From the NCBI GenBank assembly GCA_009692115.1, contig SHZU01000002.1:248001-312000 (forward strand): a stretch of DNA of 64,000 nucleotides. The letters are read 5' to 3'. The DNA comes from Gemmatimonadota bacterium (lineage in GTDB: Bacteria; Gemmatimonadota; Gemmatimonadetes; Gemmatimonadales; GWC2-71-9). Shown here piece after piece: positions 43,364 to 55,100 of the stretch. Below the pieces are notes generated by a model. It did no database searches. It had not been told where the DNA came from and saw nothing but the letters and a program-made list of their open reading frames with translations. The position numbers and the translations under genes are program-made. The first letter of the stretch is position 1. Every line of letters begins with the position of its first letter.

Positions 43364-43996
43364 ATGACATTGGCCAACGAACGAATCGAATACCGGCAAG
43401 GAAGTCTCGATGAGTCGACCGTGGCGGTCGAGCCCTTTGCCCAGTTTCGGGATTGGTACCAGCAGGCGCTCACGGCCGCGGTGCCGGAGCCGAACGCGAT
43501 GACGCTGGCCACGGTGTCCGACGGCCAACCCTCCGCCCGGATCGTACTCCTGAAAGGGGTCGACGACCGCGGCTTTCTGTTCTTCTCCGACTATCGGAGC
43601 CAGAAGGGAACCGAACTGGAGCGGAATCCCCGAGCGGCGCTGGTGTTCTTCTGGCAACCACTCGAACGGCAGGTTCGAGTGACCGGCTCGGTCGAACGAG
43701 TCAGTCGGACGGAATCGGAGGCCTACTTCGATTCCCGGCCCGAGGGCAGCAAGCTCGGGGCGTGGACCTCGTGCCAAAGCCGGGTCATTGCCGACCGAAG
43801 CGTCCTCGAACGTTCCCTGGCCGAGGTGACCGCCCGGTTCCAAGGGCAGTCGGCCCCTTGTCCGCCGGATTGGGGCGGCTATCGGGTGATTCCCGACACG
43901 GTCGAGTTTTGGCAGGGCCGGCAGAGCCGCCTGCACGATCGATTTCGATTCCGGCACCTCGCCGGGCTTTGGCACCGTGACCGTCTCTCGCCCTAA
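43364..43996 (+). CDS. pdxH: Pyridoxamine 5'-phosphate oxidase
   Basis: A 210-residue FMN enzyme that oxidises pyridoxamine/pyridoxine 5'-phosphate to pyridoxal phosphate. ATG 43364 follows AGGAGA. Family motifs are present: 'SARIVLLKGVDDRGFLFFSDYRS' split across the FMN site, 'EAYFDSRPEGSKLGAW', 'PPDWGGYRVIP' and the C-terminal 'HDRFRF...WHRDRLSP', which carries the substrate-binding Arg and His. It supplies PLP to many enzymes and has no functional tie to fahA beyond position. Confidence 0.95.
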   Translation: MTLANERIEYRQGSLDESTVAVEPFAQFRDWYQQALTAAVPEPNAMTLATVSDGQPSARIVLLKGVDDRGFLFFSDYRSQKGTELERNPRAALVFFWQPLERQVRVTGSVERVSRTESEAYFDSRPEGSKLGAWTSCQSRVIADRSVLERSLAEVTARFQGQSAPCPPDWGGYRVIPDTVEFWQGRQSRLHDRFRFRHLAGLWHRDRLSP

Positions 43997-44015
43997 GGTC
44001 CGTTCTGAGGATGTC

Positions 44016-44591
44016 ATGCCACAGCCATTGATTCGCCTCGTGGGGGTGCTGATCGCGGCCCTACCGCTGCAAGTGCAGACGGCGGTTGCCCTCTTTACGG
44101 TGCCTTGGATCATGAGAGGCCCGGAGTTGGTCGGGCGGGAACCGGGCAACGTCCGGTGGCCGCCGGACGGTCAGTGGATCCATGTCAGTTGGCTTCCCCC
44201 GGGCGAGTCCTGGCGCGAGAATCCGCGGCCCTATCGAGTCCGGGCCGTCCCGGGCGCCGCCCCGGAACGCCTCACGGTACGGCCGGCCGACTCGGTGGCG
44301 CCGTTGCGGGCCGATGGGATTACCAGTCGCGATCGCCAATGGCGAGTGGTCTCGGTGCGGGGCGATCTGTTTCTCGCGGCCCTCCCGCAGGGCACCATCC
44401 GGCGCCTGACCGAGACCCCCGGCCCTCAGGAGGTCGACCCGTCGTTCGACGCCACTGGGACCCGGGTGTTTTTCCGCCGCGATCAGAATCTGTTCGCCTT
44501 CAAGGACTATGGCTTCGTTCGGCCCGACTCCTGGGCCGATGAGTATCGGCGGATTCTGGACCTCTTCGAAAAGACGTTGCCGCGACGATGA
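44016..44591 (+). pseudogene. S9 peptidase remnant with internal deletion of the catalytic domain
   Basis: A 191-residue open frame from ATG 44016 (GAGG upstream), with a signal-like N-terminus. Residues to about 160 look like the first blades of the S9 propeller ('WIMRGPELVGREPGNVRW', 'DPSFDATGTRVFFRRDQNLF'). The frame then jumps, near 44497-44512, to 'YGFVRPDSWADEYRRILDLF', which looks like the extreme C-terminus of a prolyl oligopeptidase just after its catalytic His. The Ser/Asp catalytic region is absent. The frame is kept, so a short protein could be made, but it cannot be a peptidase. It is coupled to tilS by ATGA overlap. Confidence 0.75.
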
Positions 44592-45934
44592 TCGGGGCTC
44601 TCGGGATGGGGACCGTCCGGGAACGGTTCGATCGGGCCCTGGCGCGGCTCGGGCCCGGGCCGGCAACGGCCCTGGTGGCGGTATCCGGGGGGCCCGACTC
44701 GATCGCGCTGCTCGACCTGGCGGCGACGGCCGGGCCCGGGTGTGGGTTCACCTGGGTGGTCGCCCACTTCGACCATGGCATCCATCCCGACAGCGCCGAC
44801 GTCGCCGCCCGCGTGGCCGCCGCAGCGGGGCGCTACGGACTCGAGTACCGGAGCCACCGGACCATCCTCGGCCCGGACGCCACCGAGACGACGGCCCGGC
44901 GGGCCCGACTTGCCTGGCTGCACACGGTCGCGGTCGAGACGGGGGCCAAGGGGATTCTGACTGGTCATCATCGAGATGATCAGGTCGAGACCATGGTCAT
45001 GCGGTTTCTCAACGGCTCAGGTCCTTCGGGGTTAGTCGGGATCCGCCCCCATTGGGGCCGTTGGCTGCGCCCCCTGCTCGAGGTCTCCCGCCAGGAAATT
45101 GAGGCCTATTTGGCCGAACGGGGTCTCGCCTCGTGGGTCGATCCCGGGAACGCCGATCAGCGGCACCTCCGAAGCTGGGTCCGCCATGAGCTGCTGCCGC
45201 GGATCGAACGGCGAGTGCCCAGGGTCCGAGAAAACCTGATGGCCGCCGCCGGCGTATTCGAGGTCAACCGGCGGGGCTGGGATGACCTGCTCGGGCAGCT
45301 TTCGGCCCTTGAATTCCAGACCGAAGTGGACGGCGTGTCCGTTGCTGCTGACCCTCTCAAGGGGTATTCTTCGGCCGTCGTTCGGTCGTTGCTGAAGGCC
45401 TTGGGTTTCCGGCTCGACGTCGGGCTCGGCAAGGGCCAGCTTGACCGGCTCCAACGCCTTGTGGTCAAAGGTCATACGGGGCAGATGGTGGATCTGGTTG
45501 GAGGGGGACGGGGCGAGTTGGCGTTTGGCCGACTCAAACTTTCTCGGGGGCTGGCGCATCGTCCCGAGTACCGCGCCACGATTTCAGGGCCAGACCAAAC
45601 CGCCGAAGCAGGCGATTGGCGGGTGACTTCCGGTCGGTCAACCCCGCCCGAGGTGATGCCGCGGGACGGGTTTACGACCTGGGTTCAACTGGGTGTCTGT
45701 CTCGTGGCTCGACCGTGGCGGGCCGGCGATCGGATCCGGCCGATTCGGGGGCGGGGCAGCCGGCTCGTGGTGCGATGTATGCAAGATCAGGAAGTTCCTC
45801 GGTCCCATCGGCTACAGTGGCCGGTGATCGAGCACGAAGGTGTAGTGGTTTGGGTTCCGGGGGTCTGCCGAAGTGACGGTCTGCTGCCGGATCCGAGCGC
45901 TCTGGCGATGAGGATTGATGTCAGTTCACGCTGA
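44588..45934 (+). CDS. tilS: tRNA(Ile)-lysidine synthase
   Basis: A 448-residue N-type ATP pyrophosphatase with 'SGGPDS' at 33-38. It converts C34 of tRNA-Ile(CAU) to lysidine so that AUA is read correctly. 'FDHGIHPDS', 'GHHRDDQVETMVMRF' and a C-terminal substrate-binding domain of the TilS type ('RPWRAGDRIRP') are present. Essential in nearly all bacteria. Overlaps hpt by 17 bp, the common tilS-hpt-ftsH order. Confidence 0.95.
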   Translation: MIGALGMGTVRERFDRALARLGPGPATALVAVSGGPDSIALLDLAATAGPGCGFTWVVAHFDHGIHPDSADVAARVAAAAGRYGLEYRSHRTILGPDATETTARRARLAWLHTVAVETGAKGILTGHHRDDQVETMVMRFLNGSGPSGLVGIRPHWGRWLRPLLEVSRQEIEAYLAERGLASWVDPGNADQRHLRSWVRHELLPRIERRVPRVRENLMAAAGVFEVNRRGWDDLLGQLSALEFQTEVDGVSVAADPLKGYSSAVVRSLLKALGFRLDVGLGKGQLDRLQRLVVKGHTGQMVDLVGGGRGELAFGRLKLSRGLAHRPEYRATISGPDQTAEAGDWRVTSGRSTPPEVMPRDGFTTWVQLGVCLVARPWRAGDRIRPIRGRGSRLVVRCMQDQEVPRSHRLQWPVIEHEGVVVWVPGVCRSDGLLPDPSALAMRIDVSSR

Positions 45935-46472
45935 GACATTGAGGCGGACCGGCGGTCGGGATGTTAAATCGATCGTGTTCAATGAAGCCGCGTTGGCGGC
46001 CCGAGCTCGCGAACTTGGGTCGGCCATCACGGCCGCCTATCCCGACGGTGATTTGCTGGTTCTTGGATTGCTCAAGGGCAGCTTCATCTTCTTGAGCGAT
46101 TTGGTCCGCTGCGTCGAACGGCCGTTGCAAATCGATTTTATCGTCGCCAGTTCCTATGGGCGGGGCACGATTTCAAGCGGGGAAGTCAAGTTGCTGTATG
46201 ACCCCGAAACCAAACTCGAGGGCAAACATATTGTCCTGGTCGAAGACATTGTTGATAGCGGCAATACCCTCCGCCGGTTGCTTGCCTTGTTGGCGGGCCG
46301 GCGTCCGAAGTCGCTCGCGATCTGCGCGTTGCTCGACAAGGTCGAGAAGCACGATCCATTCCCCGAGCTCCGATTTGTTGGCTTTGAAGCACCGCCCGCG
46401 TTCCTCGTGGGCTACGGGCTCGACCACGCCGAGGATTTTCGGCACCTCCCCTTCATTGCGGACTTGATGTAA
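45918..46472 (+). CDS. hpt: Hypoxanthine phosphoribosyltransferase
   Basis: A 184-residue purine salvage enzyme; ATG 45918 lies inside the end of tilS. The PRPP-binding motif 'VLVEDIVDSGNTL' places the acidic pair at Glu109-Asp110. 'LLKGSFIFLSDL' and 'PAFLVGYGLDHAEDFRHLPFI' complete the HPRT signature. It forms IMP or GMP from hypoxanthine or guanine. Immediately abuts ftsH (no gap). Confidence 0.94.
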   Translation: MSVHAETLRRTGGRDVKSIVFNEAALAARARELGSAITAAYPDGDLLVLGLLKGSFIFLSDLVRCVERPLQIDFIVASSYGRGTISSGEVKLLYDPETKLEGKHIVLVEDIVDSGNTLRRLLALLAGRRPKSLAICALLDKVEKHDPFPELRFVGFEAPPAFLVGYGLDHAEDFRHLPFIADLM

Positions 46473-48452
<1,980 letters not shown>

Positions 48453-48480
48453 TCGGTCACTCGGACACCACCTTCACGCA

Positions 48481-48504
48481 GAGGGGGCCGGCAACGGCCC
48501 CCTC
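48481..48504 (+). terminator. Stable hairpin between ftsH and DUF2723 gene
   Basis: A perfect 10-bp stem (GAGGGGGCCG/CGGCCCCCTC) with a GCAA tetraloop, 28 bp after the ftsH stop and 12 bp before the next start. No T-run follows, so it may be a Rho-aided terminator, an mRNA stabiliser for ftsH, or a translation modulator of the downstream gene. Confidence 0.5.
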
Positions 48505-48516
48505 GACGTATCGTCT

Positions 48517-50883
48517 ATGATCGAACGCCCTCCCTATCGCGCCGCCGTGGTGGCCGCCCTCGTCGTGCTGGCGGGCTACGTGTTCACGCTGGCCCCCTCC
48601 GTGACCTTCTGGGACGCGGGTGAGTTCATCGCGTCGATGAAGGTCCTCGGTATTCCCCATCCGCCGGGCACCCCGCTGTTCATCCTGCTTGGGCATGTGT
48701 GGGGCAACGCCGTTCCGGTGGGCGAGTTCGCGTGGCGCACCAACCTGATGAGCGCGGTCTTCAGCGCCGCGGCGGCCGGGTTCTGGTTCTTGATCGTTCA
48801 CCAGGTTCTGGTCCGGACGGTTCCAGGCGATGACGGGGGCATTCGCTGGCTCCGGTACGCCGGCGCCATGGCCGGATCGGTCATGGCCGCGTTTTCGTTC
48901 ACTAACTGGCAGAACTCGAACGAAACCGAGGTCTATGCGATTGCCGCGTTCGTCGTCGCGGCAATTGGATGGCTGTGTCTCCGCTGGCGGGCTAGCCGGG
49001 GCTCCGACCATTCGTCCCGCATGCTCCTCTTGATTGGCTATCTCCTCGGCGCGTCGATTGCCAACCATTTGCTGGCCCTTTTGGCCGGACCGGCGGTCTT
49101 GGCCTTCTTGAGTGCTCATCTGTTCGAGGCGCCGAGCGGCGATCGCAACGAGCGGAAGCGGGAGTGGGCCCAGGTTGCGGTCCTCGGGGCAGTGTGGATC
49201 CTGCTGCTCGGAGTCGGACTCGGCAAACCGACCCTCGCGGCCGCCGGGGCGGTCTTGTTCATTGCCTCGGCCGCGTTCGCCGCCTCGGCCCAGAGCCTCG
49301 GATTTGCGGTGGTCGCCGTAGCCGTCGCCCTGATCGGCGTCACCCCGTACTTGTTCTTGTATCTCCGCTCACCCCAGAACCCGTTCATCAACGAGGCGGC
49401 CCCCGGTACCTGGGACGCGCTCCTCGCGGTCATTCGGCGGGAGCAGTATCCCCCTCGAAGCCCGCTCGACGATCCGACCTTTGCACACGGACCCGACAAT
49501 CCCGGCCGAAATCTGACGATCATCGGCCTTCAAATGGTGAATTACCTCCAGTATTTCGACTGGCAGTGGGGACGGGGCCTGGTGGCCAAAATCGGGGCGC
49601 TTCCTCTTCGCTTGTTGCCGACGATGCTCTTCCTGTGGCTCGGACTGAAGGGGTCGTTGGCTCACCGGCGGGCCGATCGGAGCGGTTGGTGGTTTCTGCT
49701 TGCGCTCTGGGGCGCTACCGGCCTTGGGCTGATGGCCTACATGAACTTCAAGCCGGGCTTCTCGGTCGGATGGGAGCAATACCCCAGGGGTGATCAGCAT
49801 GAGGTTCGGGAGCGGGACTATTTCTTTGTCCTGAGTTTTGTGGTCTGGGCCTGTTGGTCGGCCATGGCGCTGACTGACCTGGCCCGCCAATGGGTGGGCC
49901 GTCTCGCGCCGGCTCGTCGTGGCTTGGCGTTCAGTGTGTTCGCGGTCGCGCTGATCCCGGTGATCGGCAACTTCAAGGACGCTGACCGCCGGCATGGCCC
50001 CGATGCCCGTTTGGCCGGCGACTTCGCCTACAACATGCTCAACTCGGCCCCGCCGTACGGGGTGCTGTTCACCTTTGGCGACAACGACACCTTTCCCCTG
50101 TGGTGGGCTCAGGAGGTCGAGGGGATCCGCCAGGATGTCCGGGTCGTGTGTCTCGCGCTCTCGCGCACCGATTGGTATATCCGGCAACTGCGGGACAATC
50201 CCGAGCGAGACTTCAATCCGGCCACTTCGATTCCGTATTGGCGCGATGCGCCGGCGGTCAAGCCGTCCTGGCCGCTCCACAACATGACCGACGCCGAGAT
50301 CACGGCCGCCGTTCCCCAATATCTTCCGAAGGCGGTTACGGTCAGCTTCGGCCCGTATCAGACCCGGCTCGACAGCAACACCGTGGTCTACACCGAGGAC
50401 TTCGTCTCGATCCGGATGATCCAGCGGAATTTCGGGAAACGCCCGATTGTCTGGGGGCTGACCTCCGGCGGCAAGTACTACGGTCTCGAGCCGCTCCTCC
50501 TTCAGCGGGGAATCGGGATTTCTCTGGAAGCCAAGGTCGCCGATCCGGCCGACCCGAATCTCGACTTCCGGCGGATGTTCGGCGCCCCGCTCGACCTCAA
50601 GGCCACCGAGGAGTTGCTCACGAAGAACTACCGGTTCGCCGACCTGATGGGCCGGGGGGCGACGGGGCTGGAAACGACGGCCGCGGGGATCGCCCAGACC
50701 CTCGGGATGCCGTTTACGCAGATGGCGTTTCATGCCGAGGAGAAGGGTGACTACGCCGCTGTGGTCCGCCACCTCGAGAAGGCCGCGCAGCTCTCCGCCA
50801 ATCCAGGGGTCAAGGACGCGCTGACGGAGGCTCGGCGGCGATTACAGACGAATCCTGATTCCACGCTTCCAATCCCTAGGTAA
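48517..50883 (+). CDS. DUF2723 family membrane protein (GT-C glycosyltransferase-like)
   Basis: A 788-residue integral membrane protein with about a dozen hydrophobic helices in the first 480 residues and a soluble C-terminal part. The family motif 'FWDAGEFIAS...GIPHPPGTPLF' near residue 30-55 resembles the first-loop acidic motif of GT-C protein O-mannosyltransferases. 'FTFGDNDTFPLWW' begins the soluble domain. Function is inferred from fold only: transfer of a lipid-linked sugar to protein or glycan outside the cytoplasm. TPR-like helices seem to end it. Confidence 0.88.
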   Translation: MIERPPYRAAVVAALVVLAGYVFTLAPSVTFWDAGEFIASMKVLGIPHPPGTPLFILLGHVWGNAVPVGEFAWRTNLMSAVFSAAAAGFWFLIVHQVLVRTVPGDDGGIRWLRYAGAMAGSVMAAFSFTNWQNSNETEVYAIAAFVVAAIGWLCLRWRASRGSDHSSRMLLLIGYLLGASIANHLLALLAGPAVLAFLSAHLFEAPSGDRNERKREWAQVAVLGAVWILLLGVGLGKPTLAAAGAVLFIASAAFAASAQSLGFAVVAVAVALIGVTPYLFLYLRSPQNPFINEAAPGTWDALLAVIRREQYPPRSPLDDPTFAHGPDNPGRNLTIIGLQMVNYLQYFDWQWGRGLVAKIGALPLRLLPTMLFLWLGLKGSLAHRRADRSGWWFLLALWGATGLGLMAYMNFKPGFSVGWEQYPRGDQHEVRERDYFFVLSFVVWACWSAMALTDLARQWVGRLAPARRGLAFSVFAVALIPVIGNFKDADRRHGPDARLAGDFAYNMLNSAPPYGVLFTFGDNDTFPLWWAQEVEGIRQDVRVVCLALSRTDWYIRQLRDNPERDFNPATSIPYWRDAPAVKPSWPLHNMTDAEITAAVPQYLPKAVTVSFGPYQTRLDSNTVVYTEDFVSIRMIQRNFGKRPIVWGLTSGGKYYGLEPLLLQRGIGISLEAKVADPADPNLDFRRMFGAPLDLKATEELLTKNYRFADLMGRGATGLETTAAGIAQTLGMPFTQMAFHAEEKGDYAAVVRHLEKAAQLSANPGVKDALTEARRRLQTNPDSTLPIPR

Positions 50884-50904
50884 GTCCTTTTATTTTGGAC
50901 GGTT

Positions 50905-51591
50905 ATGGGATACGAGGACCTGCCGGGGCGGCTGGCCGAGATTCGGGAGCAGATCGCCGGGGCCCAGGCCCGGGGCGGGTTCGCGCATCCGGTCACGATC
51001 ATCGCGGTGACGAAGAGCCACGGGCCAGAGGCGGTCCGGGCCGCGATGGCAGCCGGCCTCACTGACGTTGGCGAAAACCGGGTTCAGGAAGCGCTCGCGA
51101 AGCAGGACGAGATTGGCCTGGAGGCCGTCGGTTGGCATTTGATCGGATCGCTTCAGCGCAACAAGGCGCGCCAGGTCCTCGGCCGGTTTCGACTGATTCA
51201 TTCGGTCGACCGAGAGGAGTTGGCGGAGGCTCTCGATCGCCGGGCCGCGGCGGCGGGGCGGCAGCGGGTGCTCGTCGAGGTGAATTGCAGCGGTGAGGCC
51301 CAGAAGGGCGGAGTGGGGCCGGAATCCGCCCCCGCGTTGGTGGCCAGCATCATCGCCAAGCCAGGGCTCGAGTTTCGGGGTCTGATGACGATGGCGGCAC
51401 TCTCCGACGACGAACGGGTCCAGCGAGCGGCGTTTGGCAGGCTGCGGGGACTCAAGCAGGCATTGGAATCAGCGGGGACTCCGGTGGCCGAGCTCTCAAT
51501 GGGCATGTCGGGCGATTTTGAAGCGGCGGTCGAGGAAGGCGCCACCTTGGTGCGGCTCGGGACGATTCTGTTTGGAAGGCGGGAGCCATGA
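50905..51591 (+). CDS. yggS: YggS family PLP-binding protein (PLP homeostasis)
   Basis: A 228-residue alanine-racemase-N-fold protein. 'AVTKSHGPEAV' carries the PLP-binding Lys and 'DVGENRVQEA', 'WHLIGSLQRNKAR' and 'LSMGMSGDFEAAVEEGATLVRLGT' are the family signatures. It has no known enzymatic reaction and buffers pyridoxal phosphate and amino-acid pools. The stop overlaps the DivIVA-like gene by 4 bp, matching the yggS-divIVA order of many bacteria. Confidence 0.94.
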   Translation: MGYEDLPGRLAEIREQIAGAQARGGFAHPVTIIAVTKSHGPEAVRAAMAAGLTDVGENRVQEALAKQDEIGLEAVGWHLIGSLQRNKARQVLGRFRLIHSVDREELAEALDRRAAAAGRQRVLVEVNCSGEAQKGGVGPESAPALVASIIAKPGLEFRGLMTMAALSDDERVQRAAFGRLRGLKQALESAGTPVAELSMGMSGDFEAAVEEGATLVRLGTILFGRREP

Positions 51592-52121
51592 CGGAAGACG
51601 GGTTCCAACTCAGCGCGCATGATGTCCGACATCAGGAATGTGGCCGGGCGATGCGGGACTCCGACCCCTCACAGGTTGATGACTTCAAGGAACGGATTGC
51701 CCAGGAACTCGACCGGCTCTGGCGGGACCGGGGGCAGATCAACGATCGCCTCCAAGGCATGATGGAGCAGTTGAAGGTCTCCCGCGATCGCGAACGAGCC
51801 ATGAACGATGCCTTGATCGCCGCGCAACAGCTCCGGGCCGACGTTCAGTCCCAGGCGGACAAGGAGGCCGGCCCGATGCTTCAGCGGGCCCGAGGCCAAG
51901 CCGACCAGACGCTGCTCGAGGCCCGAAACGAGGCGGAGCGCCTCATGGAGCAAGCCCGGGTCAGCGAGGAGCGCCTTCACTATTCGAGTGAGACGGTGCG
52001 GCAGCAATTCTTGGCGTATGTGACCAGCGATCGCCGCCCGCTCGAACGGGAGCTCGACGAACTCGACGCCCTCGCGTCCGCGGACACTCGCGCCGACGCC
52101 TGGCTGCCGAGGCCCGCCTAG
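51588..52121 (+). CDS. DivIVA domain protein
   Basis: A 177-residue mostly helical protein. The N-terminus 'FQLSAHDVRHQECGRAMR' is the DivIVA membrane-anchoring domain with 'F..S.YDV..VD.FL' replaced in part, followed by a long coiled coil (about 35-150). DivIVA proteins recognise curved membrane and organise polar growth or division sites. The position between yggS and ileS, near lspA, is the classical one. The stop TAG abuts the ileS start. Confidence 0.85.
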   Translation: MTEDGFQLSAHDVRHQECGRAMRDSDPSQVDDFKERIAQELDRLWRDRGQINDRLQGMMEQLKVSRDRERAMNDALIAAQQLRADVQSQADKEAGPMLQRARGQADQTLLEARNEAERLMEQARVSEERLHYSSETVRQQFLAYVTSDRRPLERELDELDALASADTRADAWLPRPA

Positions 52122-55100
52122 ATGGGGCGTTTCCCGGTCTGGCCGGACGGTGGTGCCGATCGTCTCGAGCAGAGCGTGCTTGAGCGGTGGAGAGTCGACC
52201 GGCTGTTCCATCAGGTCGAGGCCCGCCGGAAGGGCGACCCACCCTTCGTCTTCTTCGAAGGGCCGCCGACGGCAAACGGGCGGCCCGGGATTCACCACGT
52301 CTTTTCGCGGACCATCAAGGATCTGTTCTGCCGGTTCCGCTCCATGCAGGGGCGGGCGGTGACCCGGATTGCCGGCTGGGACACCCACGGCCTCCCGGTC
52401 GAAATTGAAATCGAGAAGCGACTCCAGTTGAAAGGCAAGAAAGACATCGAGGCGTTCGGTGTCGAAGCCTTCAATCGACTCTGCCGCGAGAGCGTGTTCA
52501 CCTATCAGAATGAGTGGGTGGCGCTGTCCGACCGGATCGGGTATTGGCTCGACTACGACCGTCCCTATGTCACCTGTACGAAGGAGTATATCGAGTCGGT
52601 GTGGTGGCTGCTCCAACGACTCCATCAAAAGGGGTTGCTGGTCCGCGGCCACCGGGTGCTCCCGTACTGCCCACGATGCGGAACAACCTTGTCGAGTCAC
52701 GAGCTGTCGTTAGGCTACGCCGAAGTCCGGGATAAATCGATCTATGTAACCTTTCCGCTCGAGGACGGTACCGGCCGGGAACTGGTGGTGTGGACCACGA
52801 CACCCTGGACCGTGGCCTGCAATGTTGCCGCGGCGGTCCACCCTGACCTCGAGTATGGTACGTATCGAATGCCCGACGGGCGCCGGTTGGTTGTCACGAC
52901 CGCGAGGGCGTCGATCCTCCTGTCGGGCAAGGATGCCCCGCCGCCGGCACCGGACTCGGTGGAGTTGGGCGCCGCCTTGGTTGGGAAGCCGTACCGCCGG
53001 CCGATCGACGTGTTCCCGATGCCGCCTGGCGCCCACTCGATAGTGGTCGGGGCCGATTTTGTGACGGCCGCCGACGGCTCGGGTATCGTGGGGATGGCGC
53101 CGGCCTTCGGCGCTGAAGACTATGCCACCGGGCAGCAGCACGGGCTGGCCATGCTTCGGCCGGTGGCGCCCGACGGGACCTTTACCGGTTCGGCCTGGCT
53201 GGAGCTCGAGGGAGCGTTGGTCACGGCCGACAGCACCACGGAGCTGATCATCCGGCGGCTTAAGGCCGACGGCCACCACCTCAAGACGGAGCAGTACGTC
53301 CACAGCTATCCTCACTGCTGGCGGTGCAAGAGCAAGCTGATCTACTACGCCAAGGATTCCTGGTTCGTCCGGACCTCAGCGGTCAAAGAGCGGATGGTTG
53401 CCCTCAACCAGACGATCAACTGGCACCCGCCGGAGGTCGGCACGGGACGGTTTGGCGAGTGGCTGGCCAATAATGTCGATTGGGCCCTCTCCCGCGACCG
53501 GTACTGGGGTACGCCCCTCCCAATCTGGGTCTCGGATGCCGATCCCGATGTCATTGAGGTCGTCGGGAGTCTGGCCGATCTCGAACGGCATCTGGGCCGA
53601 AAACTGCCGGAGGATTTCGATCCCCATAAGCCGTTCATCGACGACCTGACGTGGCCGGCGCCGGCCGGTGGTACGATGCGGCGGGTCTCGGAGGTCATCG
53701 ACACCTGGTTTGATTCGGGCTCGATGCCCTATGCCCAATGGCACTATCCCTTCGAGCACCAGGCCGAGTTCAAGGGGCACTTTCCGGCCGATTTCATTTG
53801 TGAGGGCGTCGACCAGACCCGGGGCTGGTTCTACTCGCTGCTGGCGATTGGCACGGCGGTCTTCGATGAAATCCCGTACCGCAACGTCGTCGTCAATGAG
53901 CTGGTCCTCGACGCCGAGGGCCAAAAGATGTCGAAGAGCAAGGGCAACGTCGTCGATCCGTGGGCGGCGGTGGGCGAGTTCGGGGCCGACCAGGTCCGGC
54001 TCTACCTCCTTGCCTCAAGTCAGGTCTGGCTGCCAAAACCCTTCGACCGGGCGGCCATTCCCGACACGGCGGGTGGATTTCTGAACACCCTTCGGAATAC
54101 CTACAATTTCTTCGCCCTGTACGTCACCGAGGCCCCGGCGCCCGCTCTTTCCGACTCGCTCCTCGATCGATGGATCCGGAGCCGGTTGGCCTCGACGGTT
54201 CAGGCGGTCACGGCGGCCTGGGACGGGTACGATGCGACCACCGGGGTCCGGGCGGTCATGGACTTCGTCGACGAGCTGTCGAACTGGTATGTCCGGCAAA
54301 GCCGGGCTCGGTTCTGGGCGCCCGGACGCGATGCCGATCCGGCGGCGGCCGCCACTCTGGCCGAGTGCCTGGTCACCGTTACCCGGCTGATCGGGCCTGC
54401 CGCGCCGTTCGCGAGCGACTGGATGCATCAAGCACTGGTGGGCCAATCCGTCCACCTCGCCGATTTTCCGCGAACCGACTCCGGCGTGATCGATCCCGAC
54501 CTCGAACGTGCCATGGACGGGATCCGGCGACTGGCGTCGCTCGGCCGGAGCGCTCGTGAAGCGGGCAACCGTCGGGTCCGTCAAACCCTCGGGACGATGC
54601 GGGTCGCGGTTCCCAAGGAGGTCGACAATGCTCGGTTCCGGGACTTGCTGGAGCTCTTGGCGCAGGAAATGAATGTCAAAGCGGTCGAGGTCGTCAGTTC
54701 CGATCGGGATCTCGTTCGGCTCAAAGCCAAGGGTAACTTTCGGAACCTCGGCAAGCGGTTCGCCAAAGACACGCCGCGGGTGGCCGCGCTCGTCGCCACG
54801 CTGCCCGCCGGGCACCTGCATCGCCTCGACCACGGAGAGACGGTCACGACCGACTTCGAAGGGACCGCCATCGACCTGGGACCCGACGATGTTCTCATTG
54901 AACGGGAAGTGACCAGCGATTGGCTGGTCCAAAGCGCCGGCCCGTTTGTCGTTGCGCTCGATCCGGTAATCACACCCGACCTGGCGCGGGACGGTCTGGC
55001 CCGCGAGATCGTCAGCCGGGTTCAGCGGCTCCGGAAGGATGCCGGGTACGAGTATACCACCCGGATCGTGTTGTCGGTCGCGGGCGATGCTGCGGTGCTT

